Assembly: GCA_903905065.1 (NCBI GenBank)
Contig: CAIVEW010000044.1
Span: 186,001 to 250,000, forward strand
Source of the DNA: an uncultured Bacteroidota bacterium
GTDB taxonomy: Bacteria > Bacteroidota > Bacteroidia > Chitinophagales > Chitinophagaceae
Length of the DNA: 64,000 bases
Direction of reading: 5' to 3'
Shown here: one piece after another, positions 1-7,961 of the stretch
Position numbering within the stretch: the first letter of the stretch is position 1
How the letters are laid out: each line of letters starts with the position of its first letter
The notes under the pieces: model-generated
Told to the model about the DNA's origin: nothing
Seen by the model: only the letters and a program-made list of their open reading frames with translations
The model's database searches: none
Position numbers and translations under genes: made by a program

Positions 1-736
1 AGGCATAGCAAAACGCGAGAACATTACAGACATCAGCATGCTGGAGTTCTGTGTGCGCGAACATCTAAATAAAACTGCCAACAGGGTCATGGCCGTGCTC
101 GACCCGGTGAAACTGGTGATCACCAATTACCCCACCGGCCAGCAGGATATTTTCGATGTAGAAAATAACCCCGAAGATCCGAACGGTGGTACCCGCAAGG
201 TGCCCTTCAGCGGTGAACTATGGATAGAACGCGAAGACTTTTTAGAGGAAGCTCCAAAGAAATTCTTCCGCCTGGCACCCGGTAACCTGGTGCGCCTGAA
301 AGGGGCCTTTATAGTAAAATGCGAAGGCTGCAAGAAAGATGATAACGGTGTAATAACCGAAGTACACTGCACCTACCTGCCGGAAAGCAAAAGCGGCAAC
401 GACACCAGCGGCCTCACCGTAAAAGGCACCATCCATTGGGTGAGCGTAGCCGAGGCCAAAACCGCCGAGGTAAGGATGTATGATCGCCTGTTCCTGGTGG
501 AAGACCCTTCCAGCGAGGAGGGGAATTTTAAGGACTATATCAACCCGGACTCCATGCAAGTGCTCCCTGCGGTATATATAGAACCATCGCTTGCCACTGC
601 CCAGCCGGGAGACCGCATACAGTTTATGCGTAAAGGGTATTTCTGCGTAGATACGGACAGTACTTCGGACAAGCTGATCTTTAACCGTACAGTAACGCTG
701 AAGGATGCATGGGCAAAGGAGGTGAAGAGAGGGTAG
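1..736 (+). CDS. glnS: Glutaminyl-tRNA synthetase, C-terminal part (5' end outside window)
   Basis: Charges tRNA-Gln with glutamine in the cytoplasm. The reading frame is open from base 2, so this is the 3' part of a gene that begins to the left. The visible part is the end of the catalytic core followed by the two-barrel anticodon-binding domain. Recognisable family blocks are RAMAVLDPVKLVI-like (here RVMAVLDPVKLVITNY), the core segment VRLKGAFIVKCE, VKGTIHWVS, AEVRMYDRLF and near the end FNRTVTLKDAWAK. GlnRS enzymes are roughly 550 residues, so about 300 residues are missing. An internal ATG at 38 is not the real start, because the in-frame sequence upstream of it (GIAKRENITDIS) matches the family. 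Ends in TAG. The only alternative is GluRS, which lacks this C-terminal domain type. Confidence 0.95.
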   Translation, partial: GIAKRENITDISMLEFCVREHLNKTANRVMAVLDPVKLVITNYPTGQQDIFDVENNPEDPNGGTRKVPFSGELWIEREDFLEEAPKKFFRLAPGNLVRLKGAFIVKCEGCKKDDNGVITEVHCTYLPESKSGNDTSGLTVKGTIHWVSVAEAKTAEVRMYDRLFLVEDPSSEEGNFKDYINPDSMQVLPAVYIEPSLATAQPGDRIQFMRKGYFCVDTDSTSDKLIFNRTVTLKDAWAKEVKRG

Positions 737-771
737 TTATAGGCAGCGCATGTGAGCTGTGTGTATCCACT

Positions 772-806
772 GAGATTTGACAACTTTTTAAAAGTTGTCA
801 AATCTC
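772..806. repeat. Perfect palindrome, 17-bp arms, 1-nt centre
   Basis: Arms GAGATTTGACAACTTTT and its exact reverse complement are separated by a single T at 789. It lies 35 bases after the glnS stop. It could act as a bidirectional terminator, but it has no separate T tract. A structurally identical element (perfect arms, one-base centre) is at 29941-29967, which suggests a dispersed palindrome family. Confidence 0.8.
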
Positions 807-867
807 GGTGTAACGGATATCCTTGATGCGTATTTTGGCTAAGCCTATTTTCACGTTTCATTTTCAA

Positions 868-891
868 CCCGACCTGAAGGTCGGGGCAACT
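868..891. repeat. REP-like hairpin
   Basis: CCCGACCTGAAGGTCGGG (868-885) folds into an 8-bp stem with a 2-base loop. The adjoining bases 873-891 are the exact reverse complement of AGTTGCCCCGACCTTCAGG at 13676-13694, so this is a copy of the same dispersed element. Confidence 0.75.
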
Positions 892-933
892 GGTACTATG
901 CAGAACTGCATTGATCCCTTCCAGATGATGCAT

Positions 934-1137
934 TCACGCCAATACTCCATGTTCGATCCGCCCCAATTCATCCAGTATCATAGTTATACCATCTGGTGTT
1001 CCTAAGAATTCTCTAGGCTTCTTATTCCCAAAAGGAATCAAAACAGTATCCATCCATTGTTCGAATTGCTACAAACTTCCAAAAACCTCCTTGCCCCGTT
1101 CAAAGAGTTTCGTAGAATTATGCTCCCAAGCTTCCAT
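934..1137 (-). pseudogene. Relic of an Xre/MbcA/ParS-type (DUF2384) antitoxin
   Basis: On the minus strand the frame from ATG 1137 (or GTG 1164) reads GKEVFGSL, then an in-frame TAG (1071-1069), then QFEQWMDTVLIPFGNKKPRE, then FLGTPDGITMILDELGRIEH, and ends GVLA-stop at 934. These blocks match the toxin-binding C-terminal domain of RES-Xre antitoxins (family pattern: EVFG..F..WL..P...G...P..LL.T..G......LGRIEHGV.A). The N-terminal helix-turn-helix half of the usual ~150-residue protein is missing, a stop splits the remaining domain, and no RES-type toxin follows; palindromic repeats lie there instead. I read it as a dead remnant of a type II toxin-antitoxin locus. Confidence 0.75.
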
Positions 1138-1190
1138 ATCAGCTGATTTGCGTTTTTTCAACACATAAATTTACTAAAACCCATCTAAAT

Positions 1191-1574
1191 TTATCTCCCT
1201 ACTATCATACTGATCTCCACATTCACGCCTTTTGGCAGGCCAGATACTTGCACGGTCTCGCGGGCGGGTGCCGTTTCATTATTAAAGTAGCCACCATACA
1301 CTTCGTTTACCTGCGCAAACTGGCCCATGTCCATCAGGAAAATGGTTGTTTTCAGCACATTTGCAAAGGTCATCCCGGCTTCTGTAAGGATGGCTTCGAG
1401 GTTTTTCATTACCTGTGTTGTCTCGGTTTTGATATCACCTTGAACAAGGTCACCCGTTTTCGGGTCCAGTGGTATCTGCCCGGATATAAAGAGCATATTA
1501 CCAAATTGCACGGCCTGGTTATATGGACCTATTGGCGCTGGCGCATTGTCTGTACGAATGATTTTCTTTTCCAT
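1191..1574 (-). CDS. ridA: RidA family enamine/imine deaminase
   Basis: RidA proteins hydrolyse reactive 2-aminoacrylate-type enamines and imines released by PLP enzymes, in the cytoplasm. From the ATG at 1574 the protein is 127 residues, the normal family length. It carries APAPIGPYNQAV near the N-terminus, GNMLFISGQIPLDP, NVLKTTIFLMDM and the signature PARETVQVSGLPKG, whose arginine binds the substrate carboxylate. A GTG at 1610 would add 12 residues without family support. It is transcribed divergently from tsaB, with 87 bases between the two starts, so the promoters probably share that interval. Confidence 0.93.
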   Translation of the reverse strand: MEKKIIRTDNAPAPIGPYNQAVQFGNMLFISGQIPLDPKTGDLVQGDIKTETTQVMKNLEAILTEAGMTFANVLKTTIFLMDMGQFAQVNEVYGGYFNNETAPARETVQVSGLPKGVNVEISMIVGR

Positions 1575-1661
1575 GTCCACAAAAGTAATGCGCTCCTTAC
1601 ATTTGCACACTATTTTATGAAACGGAGTTCCATCCGGCCATTGAAAATAGCTAATATTCGG

Positions 1662-2330
1662 ATGAAATACTTATTACACATAGATACCTCAACAGATGTT
1701 GGAACTGTTGCGATCAGCAGTGATGGCGCGCCGGTGTCCTCATTGAGCACACAGGAAAGCCGTAACCATGCGGGGGCCATCAACAACATGATCACACAGC
1801 TTGTGGCCGATGCAAATATTTCATTAAAACATCTAAGTGCCATTACTGTATGCGCCGGCCCGGGCTCCTATACGGGGTTAAGGATAGGCCTTGCTACTGC
1901 CAAGGGTCTGTGTTACGCACTGGACAAACCTTTGATGCTTGATAACAGGCTTTCTTTGTTGGCATATAGGGCTTACCGTCAATTCCCTGCATGCTCGCGA
2001 TACGTTGCATTACTTACTGCACGGGAAAAGGAATATTTCATTGGTATCTATGATCAGGATTTTAAAGAGGTCATGCCCCCGCAGCATATTCCGGAGCATG
2101 AATTGCCACACGCTGCCGAAAAGAATGGAAGTACATACATCATTACAGATATGGCCCAGGATATGGCTCGCGATTTATACATCAGCAATAATTTTCAAAT
2201 TGAAAATGATACTAAAATCGACCTGAAATCGTGGGCAGTTTACAGTTTTGAGAAATATAATTGTAATCACTTTGTAAATTTAATGAACGCGGAACCTTTC
2301 TACCTGAAGCAAGTTTATACACATAAGTAG
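1662..2330 (+). CDS. tsaB: tRNA threonylcarbamoyladenosine biosynthesis protein TsaB
   Basis: TsaB is the ASKHA-fold partner of TsaD in making t6A at position 37 of ANN-decoding tRNAs. The ATG at 1662 gives 222 residues. The N-terminus MKYLLHIDTSTDVGTVAIS matches the family; the frame is open upstream but that part is antisense to ridA. Motifs are the HAGAINNMI block (HS.xL..xI in relatives) and the near-invariant GPGSYTGLRIGLATAKGL (about residues 67-84). The C-terminal half is variable as usual. It stands alone, with no tsaD or rimI beside it. Confidence 0.92.
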   Translation: MKYLLHIDTSTDVGTVAISSDGAPVSSLSTQESRNHAGAINNMITQLVADANISLKHLSAITVCAGPGSYTGLRIGLATAKGLCYALDKPLMLDNRLSLLAYRAYRQFPACSRYVALLTAREKEYFIGIYDQDFKEVMPPQHIPEHELPHAAEKNGSTYIITDMAQDMARDLYISNNFQIENDTKIDLKSWAVYSFEKYNCNHFVNLMNAEPFYLKQVYTHK

Positions 2331-2436
2331 CTGACAGCAAATAATTTACCCACATTTTTTTATCTACTCAAAACCTTTTTAACTTCTACTTAACACTTTT
2401 TGTGGATAACACACGTTTCATATCCTCTTAAATGCG

Positions 2437-2445
2437 TATGTTTGC
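2437..2445 (+). promoter_or_regulatory. Possible -7 element for the ArsR-type gene
   Basis: TATGTTTGC matches the Bacteroidota -7 consensus TAnnTTTG exactly, 73 bases before the start at 2518. The expected -33 TTTG is only TTTC (2416-2419), 17 bases upstream, so the call is tentative. Confidence 0.4.
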
Positions 2446-2517
2446 AAAAATATTCACATAGTTTATATTATAGGAATATGGAAACAATTTTTTTAATCAA
2501 ATCGTAAAATTAAATTA

Positions 2518-2886
2518 ATGGAAACGACAGTATCAGCAAACACTCTGGTTATTCGGAAAAGCGAAGGCTCTAGCGAACACATCAAGTTGGACTACGTAGC
2601 AGTGAAGAATGCAGCTATGACTTTGAGGGCGATCAATCACAAACTGCGCCAGCAGATCATCAAGTTGCTAGAAGAAAACAAACGCATGAATGTTACCGAC
2701 ATTTATGTAAAATTGCGTTTAGAGCAGTCTGTAGCGTCACAGCACCTGGCTATTTTGCGCCGTGCTAACATTGTGATCACTGAGCGTGATGGTAAATTCA
2801 TTCACTATGCACTCAACCATGCCCGCATTGCAGCGGTTGCTAAGTTCGTAAATGAACTGGTTCATTCTGAAGAGTCTGGAAACTAA
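2518..2886 (+). CDS. ArsR-type winged-helix transcriptional regulator
   Basis: A 122-residue DNA-binding protein. Residues about 30-115 form a winged helix: LRAINHKLRQQIIKLL is the first helix region, VTDIYVKLRLEQSVASQHLA is the helix-turn-helix with the SQHL recognition motif, and ERDGKFIHYAL is the wing. There is no CxC metal site in the recognition region, so it is probably not a metal sensor; its ligand cannot be told. The first 28 residues are a family-atypical extension. It is monocistronic: a strong terminator follows 17 bases after the stop, and no efflux or metal gene is adjacent. Confidence 0.85.
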   Translation: METTVSANTLVIRKSEGSSEHIKLDYVAVKNAAMTLRAINHKLRQQIIKLLEENKRMNVTDIYVKLRLEQSVASQHLAILRRANIVITERDGKFIHYALNHARIAAVAKFVNELVHSEESGN

Positions 2887-2903
2887 TCAATAGCTGAAAA
2901 TCT

Positions 2904-2940
2904 AATAGAATAGCCCCGGATATTCCGGGGCTATTCTATT
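2904..2940 (+). terminator. Rho-independent terminator of the ArsR-type gene
   Basis: A perfect 17-bp stem (2904-2920 with 2924-2940, core TAGCCCCGGA) closes a TAT loop. It is T-rich on the 3' side rather than followed by a pure T run. It starts 17 bases after the stop codon. Confidence 0.85.
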
Positions 2941-3066
2941 TATTGCATTACCAGATTGTACCATAGCAGCGCATAGCGAGCAACATTGTTTTCGTAAAAT
3001 AGTATATTGCATCTCTACTTTTTTTGAATTTGATTTGCTTCGGATCATTGTTTACTTTTTGTGAAA

Positions 3067-4170
3067 ATGAATACTTTGGATATACAGAAAAAAATTAACA
3101 GGAAACGCTTTTTCGAGGACGATAAGAAACATGCAGCCCAGGCCATCAGAGATGCCCAGTTTATTGCTTTCGCACCCTATGTGTTTCAGGCGTCTGTTAT
3201 CCTACGTGACAGAGGTATCCTGGAGTATGTGGAAGATGCCCGCTCAGAAGGGCGCACAATTCAGGAAGTAGCAGATCATACACTTATGCCCTACTACGGC
3301 ATCAGGGTACTGATGGAGGCCGGCCTTGGTATTGGGGTTTTGTATCGCACCGGAGATAATTATTTTCTTACAAAAACCGGCCACGTTTTTATTAACCATC
3401 CCATGGCACGCATCAATACTGATTTTATGCGCGATGTATGTTATGATGGGGCGGCCGACCTGGAGTCATCCATAATGGAGGGCAAACCAAATGGATTAAA
3501 ACACCTCGGCAATTGGGATACCATATACCAGGGATTATCTATTCTTCCCGAGCCGGCCAGGAACAGTTGGTTTGCCTTCGATCATTATTACTCTGATCTC
3601 GCCTTCCCAGAAGTTGTGCAATTTGTGTTCGGGCATCCCACCGTCCGTATCCTGGATATTGGCGCCAACACTGGGAGGTGGGCGCTGGCTTGTTTGGAGT
3701 ACGACCCCAATGTGCATATCGGAATGCTCGATCTACCCGTCCAGCTTGAAGAAGGAAAAAAAATCATCGATGGCGCCGGATTCGGCAGCAGGGTCACTTA
3801 CTACCCAGCCAACATACTGGAACAGGCAGCCAAACTGCCTGGCGGATATGACGTTATATTCATGAGCCAGTTCCTGAATTGTTTTACCGACACGCAAATA
3901 ATAAACATTTTACAAAAGTGCCATGATGTGCTGCCGGACAATGGGCGCATCATTATCAACGAAACCTTTTGGGACTGCCAGCAGTACGAGGCCGGCGCCT
4001 TCAGCCTGCAGATGGCTTCCCTGTATTTTACTACCATGGCCAACGGAAACAGCCAGATATACGATAGCAAAGTATACCTGAAGGTGATCGACGAAACCGG
4101 CTTTGAAGTGGTAAGCCAGAACAATAACATAGGCCTCAGCCACACCATACTTGAGCTTAGGAAAAAGTAA
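3067..4170 (+). CDS. SAM-dependent O-methyltransferase-like protein (pigment-type)
   Basis: 367 residues from ATG 3067; a GTG at 3061 is the alternative. The N-terminal part (about 25-110) looks like the dimerisation winged helix of family-2 O-methyltransferases. The C-terminal part is a Rossmann methyltransferase with motif I ILDIGANTGRWALA, an acidic residue after the next strand in IGMLDLP, and VIFMSQFLNCF as motif IV region. It lies 90 bases before a ketoacyl-synthase-like gene on the same strand. Methyltransferase plus ketoacyl-synthase-like pairs occur in flexirubin/aryl-polyene loci, so a role in a polyene-type product is likely, but the substrate is inference. A TA-N3-TTTG sequence (3053-3061) immediately precedes the start. 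Confidence 0.75.
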   Translation: MNTLDIQKKINRKRFFEDDKKHAAQAIRDAQFIAFAPYVFQASVILRDRGILEYVEDARSEGRTIQEVADHTLMPYYGIRVLMEAGLGIGVLYRTGDNYFLTKTGHVFINHPMARINTDFMRDVCYDGAADLESSIMEGKPNGLKHLGNWDTIYQGLSILPEPARNSWFAFDHYYSDLAFPEVVQFVFGHPTVRILDIGANTGRWALACLEYDPNVHIGMLDLPVQLEEGKKIIDGAGFGSRVTYYPANILEQAAKLPGGYDVIFMSQFLNCFTDTQIINILQKCHDVLPDNGRIIINETFWDCQQYEAGAFSLQMASLYFTTMANGNSQIYDSKVYLKVIDETGFEVVSQNNNIGLSHTILELRKK

Positions 4171-4180
4171 AATTAGAGTT

Positions 4181-4212
4181 ATGTCATGGTGAGCCACGCC
4201 GAACCATGACAT
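4181..4212. repeat. Intergenic hairpin repeat (ATGTCATGGT family)
   Basis: Arms ATGTCATGGT (4181-4190) and ACCATGACAT (4203-4212) enclose a 12-base loop. The same element, in reverse orientation and with a few changes, is at 26538-26565 (shared CATGGTGAGCC and CCATGACA). It sits between the methyltransferase and the ketoacyl-synthase-like gene. Confidence 0.65.
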
Positions 4213-4260
4213 GCTGAAGTAAGCATTATGTTAAATAGCATTCATGACCAGCGGTTTCAT

Positions 4261-4866
4261 ATGAGCGCACCACACATAGTAATCAACAACTGGATAACGA
4301 TCAATAACACAACCATAAAGGCCGGCACTGCCTTATTGCCGCCCTTGCCTGCTGTTAGTCCCCTTACACCGGAAATAGTATACGACGCCCTGCAATGCAG
4401 CTATCCTAAATTCTTCAAAATGGATAGCCTGTGCAAATGGGCGTTTCTGGCAACTGAATGCCTGTTTTATAAAAACGATTTATCCAAAGGTATTGACAAA
4501 AACCAGGTTGGCATTGCCCTCACCACCGCCCGCGGCTGCCTGGACGTGGACAAGCGCTATCTTGCCGGCATATCGATGCCCAGCCCGGCCCTATTTGTTT
4601 ATACCCTGCCGAACATTATGCTTGGCGAGATCTGCATCCGTCACGGCTTCAAAGGCGAGCAGATCTCCATGATAAATGAACGGTACGACCCCAATGAATT
4701 ATTCTTTACCGTAAGCAGCATCCTCAACACAGGCATGGACGCAACTCTATGTGGCTGGGCAGATGTGAACGGCCCAGAGCGTGATGTCTGCCTGTTCTGG
4801 GTATCAAAAAAAGGCCCGGGAATACCGTTTACAGTTGAGGCGCTGCGTGCGATATATACGGGTTGA
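4261..4866 (+). CDS. Beta-ketoacyl-synthase-like protein (Ketoacyl-synt_2 type)
   Basis: 201 residues from ATG 4261; ATG 4228 would add 11. It resembles the short N-terminal ketoacyl-synthase domain proteins of flexirubin and aryl-polyene loci. Recognisable blocks are KMDSLCKWAFLATECL, VGIALTTARGCLDVD, PSPALFVYTLPNIMLGEICI and the following HGFKGE. I see no catalytic cysteine in the usual DTACSS context and the second half of a full synthase is absent, so it is probably a non-condensing partner or chain-length subunit. The rest of a biosynthetic cluster (acyl carrier proteins, full synthases, ammonia lyase) is not nearby. Confidence 0.7.
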   Translation: MSAPHIVINNWITINNTTIKAGTALLPPLPAVSPLTPEIVYDALQCSYPKFFKMDSLCKWAFLATECLFYKNDLSKGIDKNQVGIALTTARGCLDVDKRYLAGISMPSPALFVYTLPNIMLGEICIRHGFKGEQISMINERYDPNELFFTVSSILNTGMDATLCGWADVNGPERDVCLFWVSKKGPGIPFTVEALRAIYTG

Positions 4867-5017
4867 AACTCCAAGACCCTTGTGAGTCAAAAGTAGTAGG
4901 TCCGTTGTGCTTCCGCCGGTGTCTGTTGTAGTACAATATGGGGAGCAAACCATGATTAGCATCCCTGATCATAATTCTCGTAGAGTCAATGAACACAAAA
5001 AATTGAGCCGCAAGCTT

Positions 5018-5536
5018 TTACTTGGCTGCAAACGAACTGATAAACTTATCGGCGGATGGCGGGATACCGGTCTTGAGTGCGAAGATGGTAATGATCGAGT
5101 ACTGAAATTTATTGATCACATAAATGCGGTCTTTTCCTGTGGCCTCGTCTGACGCAAAGGTGAATTCGATGTAGGGTTTATCGCCAAGCTCGATAGCAGT
5201 AGTGGTCACCTGCAGGGCCCTCATGCTGCGGGTTGCATTGTCGCGGCAATCTTCAAGGAATTGTTTGACCGTCTTGTTCTTGGGAAAAATATTGGTCATG
5301 TCTGCCCAGCCGGTAATATAGGCCTCGTTTTCGCTGGGAGCGAAGGACGCAAGGTGTATTTTGTAAAATGTATTATCGTCTGTCTCATCATCCTGTGTAC
5401 TTTCTTCCGGCTTTCCAGGAAATGCAATAGAAAAATGCCCTTCGGAAGAAGTGTACTTTTCCCATTCACTGGCCGGTGTAAAGCTGGAACAGACAGTTGT
5501 GATGGCCAGTGCCGGCATAAGCAGGAATTTCTTCAT
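5018..5536 (-). CDS. Secreted protein of unknown function, paralogue A
   Basis: 172 residues with a signal peptide (MKKFLLMPALAITTVCSSF). Not a family I can name. It is clearly paralogous to the protein at 7962-8480: same length and shared blocks SEGHFSIAFPGKPEESTQDD, GDKPYIEFTFASD, INKFQYSIITI and a final KFISSF. The FPGKPE core occurs in small periplasmic or lipoprotein-like proteins of unknown role. The two copies face in opposite directions and bracket the adenylate cyclase. A cysteine in the signal region (TTVCSS) is a poor lipobox, so soluble periplasmic is more likely. Confidence 0.75.
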   Translation of the reverse strand: MKKFLLMPALAITTVCSSFTPASEWEKYTSSEGHFSIAFPGKPEESTQDDETDDNTFYKIHLASFAPSENEAYITGWADMTNIFPKNKTVKQFLEDCRDNATRSMRALQVTTTAIELGDKPYIEFTFASDEATGKDRIYVINKFQYSIITIFALKTGIPPSADKFISSFAAK

Positions 5537-5715
5537 GACGCCTTATTGTTTTTGTGATAAATACAGACTATCAAATGTACCCATTTTTATGATTTTCATT
5601 GTTTGAAATGTTTGGCCGCGGCAATGATTTTTGACCCGATTTCTAAAATTTCTCGTAAAAACATAAAGAAAAAGTTGCATTTTTACACAAGTAATAACCG
5701 TATCAATTCGCCGCC

Positions 5716-5907
5716 ATGAGAAACAAATCAGTTGTCTATTTTCTGTTAGGGTTATACACGGCTATGGTTAGCTGGTATTATTATCACAGTATCATCTTAC
5801 TGATCATCCACTGGATATTCTGGCCCATCAGCCTCATTTATTTCCTGCTTACCGGGCACCTGGCTCACGGTCAGTGGCTGAATATTCCGAAGCACTTTTT
5901 TAATTAA
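5716..5907 (+). CDS. Small two-helix membrane protein
   Basis: 63 residues with two hydrophobic segments, about 6-24 and 26-46, rich in Tyr and Trp (WYYYHS, HWIFWPISLIYF). No family recognised. It ends six bases before the adenylate cyclase start, so the two are probably co-transcribed, and a role beside the cyclase in the inner membrane is possible but unproven. Coding is supported by the tight spacing and hydrophobic pattern only. Confidence 0.6.
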   Translation: MRNKSVVYFLLGLYTAMVSWYYYHSIILLIIHWIFWPISLIYFLLTGHLAHGQWLNIPKHFFN

Positions 5908-5913
5908 AGGCCT

Positions 5914-7839
5914 ATGTCTGCCAGAGCATTTATTATTACTGCCTTTCTTACGATAAGTAGTTTTCTAAATGCTCGTGGGTATCCCGACAACCTGCTTCAC
6001 AAATCTTATACTGTTCAGTTCTTCGCGGTCGACTCCATTTTTAACGAATTGGGTCGTACCGATTCGGCCCGGCTTTTCGGTACAGCAGACGCACTCGAAA
6101 AATGGGCGGACAATAATGGCGACAAACAACTGAAATATGCGCTGAGATTAAAGGAGTACGCATTCTTCTCCCGATGGTTGGCAAAACCGGCGGAACAATC
6201 AAAGGTAGAAAATGAACTACCTGAGATAATTAAAGAACTGGAAGAAACAAAAATGCCTGAACTGGAGGCGCAGGCACTGCACGTAATGTCAGACTATTAC
6301 TGGCGAAACCCCAAGACCTTTAGCAGAGGCTTTGAATTATCATTAGAGTCATACAACGTCTATTCGCGGTTCACGCCCGATCAATTTCCGCAAAAATACA
6401 GCTATCTATATGACCTTGGATTGTGCTACTATCGTTTTAAAGATTATGCTACAGCGCTGCCTATTTTTTTAGAGGCGAAGAATACAAATACCAGGTACCT
6501 GCACCCCATGCCGGCAGATCTTTTAAATACGATCGGGCTGTGTTACCGCCGCTCGGGTATTTATGATTCGGCCGAGTATTATTTTCAACAGGCTTATGAC
6601 CAGGCCAGACAAGCGAACATGACCGGCTGGGTAGGGATCACCGGGGGAAACCTGGGCATCACCTATTACCTGGAAAAAAGATACAAAGAAGCTATCCCGC
6701 TTCTGGAAAAAGATATAGAAATAGGCCTGGCTCATAATAAGCTGAACGATAACGCGGCTAATTCCATTGCTGTGCTGGGAGATGTGTACCTGGAACTGAA
6801 TGATAAAAAGAAGGGCCTGGCAACTTTGTTGCAGGCAAACCAAATGATAATTGACGGCGCCAAATGGAAGCACTATGAGTTGCTGGAAGGTATCTATCCG
6901 CGGTTGGCCAAAGCCTATGCGATGAACGGCAATTATCAATTGGCTTTCAATTTTGAAGATTCCGCGCGACGAGTGTCGGATAGCTCTGCTACGGAAAAAA
7001 ATGCACTCATACTGGTAAGCGTGCAACAAAAAATTAATCAGGAAAAACGCCAGGCGGATGTCCAGAAGCGCGACCGGGAGATAAAGATACAGGTACTCAT
7101 ATGGGCGTTCCTGCTGGTGAGCATTACACTGCTGCTGGTGGCCATTTTTTTTGTACTCAGAAACTACAGGAACCAGAAGAAAACAAACGTACTGTTGTCG
7201 CGTGAGAAAAAGAGATCTGAAGACCTTCTGCTTAACATTCTCCCATCGGAAGTAGCCGATGAACTGAAAGATAAGGGCACTGCCGAAGCACGCTACTTCG
7301 ATCATGTAACGGTTATGTTTACCGACTTCGTGAATTTCACAACAGCCAGTGAACAAATGAATCCACAGCAGTTGATAGACGAGCTGCACACGTGCTTCAA
7401 GGCATTTGATGAGATAACGGGTAAGTATAACATTGAAAAGATAAAGACGATAGGAGACGCATACCTGGCTGTATGTGGTCTCCCAGTGGCAGACCCGATG
7501 CATGCACAGCGGGTGGTGCAGGCTGCGCTGGATATAAACGAGTTCATGCAGCAAAGGCGTGTGCAACTGGGCGATAAAACCTTTGAGGTAAGGATAGGCA
7601 TACATAGCGGAAGCGTAGTGGCCGGTATTGTAGGAGTAATAAAGTTTGCGTACGATATATGGGGAGATGCCGTAAACATTGCAGCCCGAATGGAGCAAAG
7701 CGGCGAGGCAGGCCGGGTAAACATTTCCCAGGATACCTATGAGCTGGTAAGAGACCAGTATGAATGCACCTATCGCGGGGAAATATCTGCCAAGAACAAA
7801 GGGGAGCTGAGTATGTATTTTGTAGAAGGTGTGAAATGA
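5914..7839 (+). CDS. TPR-containing membrane adenylate cyclase (class III)
   Basis: 641 residues. Signal peptide 1-22, TPR-type helical repeats about 100-370 outside the membrane, a short coiled coil, one transmembrane helix 393-416, then a class III catalytic domain about 462-640. Metal aspartates are D471 (FTDF) and D515 (GDAY). The purine-selecting positions are K511 (KIKTIGD) and D581 (YDIWGD), the adenylate-type pair, where guanylate cyclases have Glu and Cys. N588 and R592 supply the transition-state residues, so all key residues are present and one chain can make both sites as a homodimer. Known family use: external or periplasmic TPR input controlling cAMP production. Immediately upstream is a small membrane protein. 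Confidence 0.9.
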   Translation: MSARAFIITAFLTISSFLNARGYPDNLLHKSYTVQFFAVDSIFNELGRTDSARLFGTADALEKWADNNGDKQLKYALRLKEYAFFSRWLAKPAEQSKVENELPEIIKELEETKMPELEAQALHVMSDYYWRNPKTFSRGFELSLESYNVYSRFTPDQFPQKYSYLYDLGLCYYRFKDYATALPIFLEAKNTNTRYLHPMPADLLNTIGLCYRRSGIYDSAEYYFQQAYDQARQANMTGWVGITGGNLGITYYLEKRYKEAIPLLEKDIEIGLAHNKLNDNAANSIAVLGDVYLELNDKKKGLATLLQANQMIIDGAKWKHYELLEGIYPRLAKAYAMNGNYQLAFNFEDSARRVSDSSATEKNALILVSVQQKINQEKRQADVQKRDREIKIQVLIWAFLLVSITLLLVAIFFVLRNYRNQKKTNVLLSREKKRSEDLLLNILPSEVADELKDKGTAEARYFDHVTVMFTDFVNFTTASEQMNPQQLIDELHTCFKAFDEITGKYNIEKIKTIGDAYLAVCGLPVADPMHAQRVVQAALDINEFMQQRRVQLGDKTFEVRIGIHSGSVVAGIVGVIKFAYDIWGDAVNIAARMEQSGEAGRVNISQDTYELVRDQYECTYRGEISAKNKGELSMYFVEGVK

Positions 7840-7961
7840 ACGCTGCAGATGGATACGCGATAACACTTTCGGCTTCTATTCTTAAAGTGTTCATAAAAGA
7901 TGGAGTGAAGGATTTTATCATCCGTTAAGTAGGTAACTTTATGTTGTGTAAATCGGACTTC

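Larger units (their letters stand above)
737..933. other. Gene-free stretch with two palindromic repeats
   Basis: Together with the relic that follows, this is a 450-base gap between glnS and ridA. This part holds a 35-bp palindrome and a REP-like hairpin (listed separately). I see no intact gene. Confidence 0.7.

Noticed and set aside
1248-1661. N-terminal extension of TsaB
   Set aside because: The extra 138 residues are antisense to ridA; the family start matches ATG 1662.
6523-7866. 447-residue minus-strand open frame
   Set aside because: It lies entirely opposite the adenylate cyclase, whose motifs are unambiguous; the reverse translation shows no domain.
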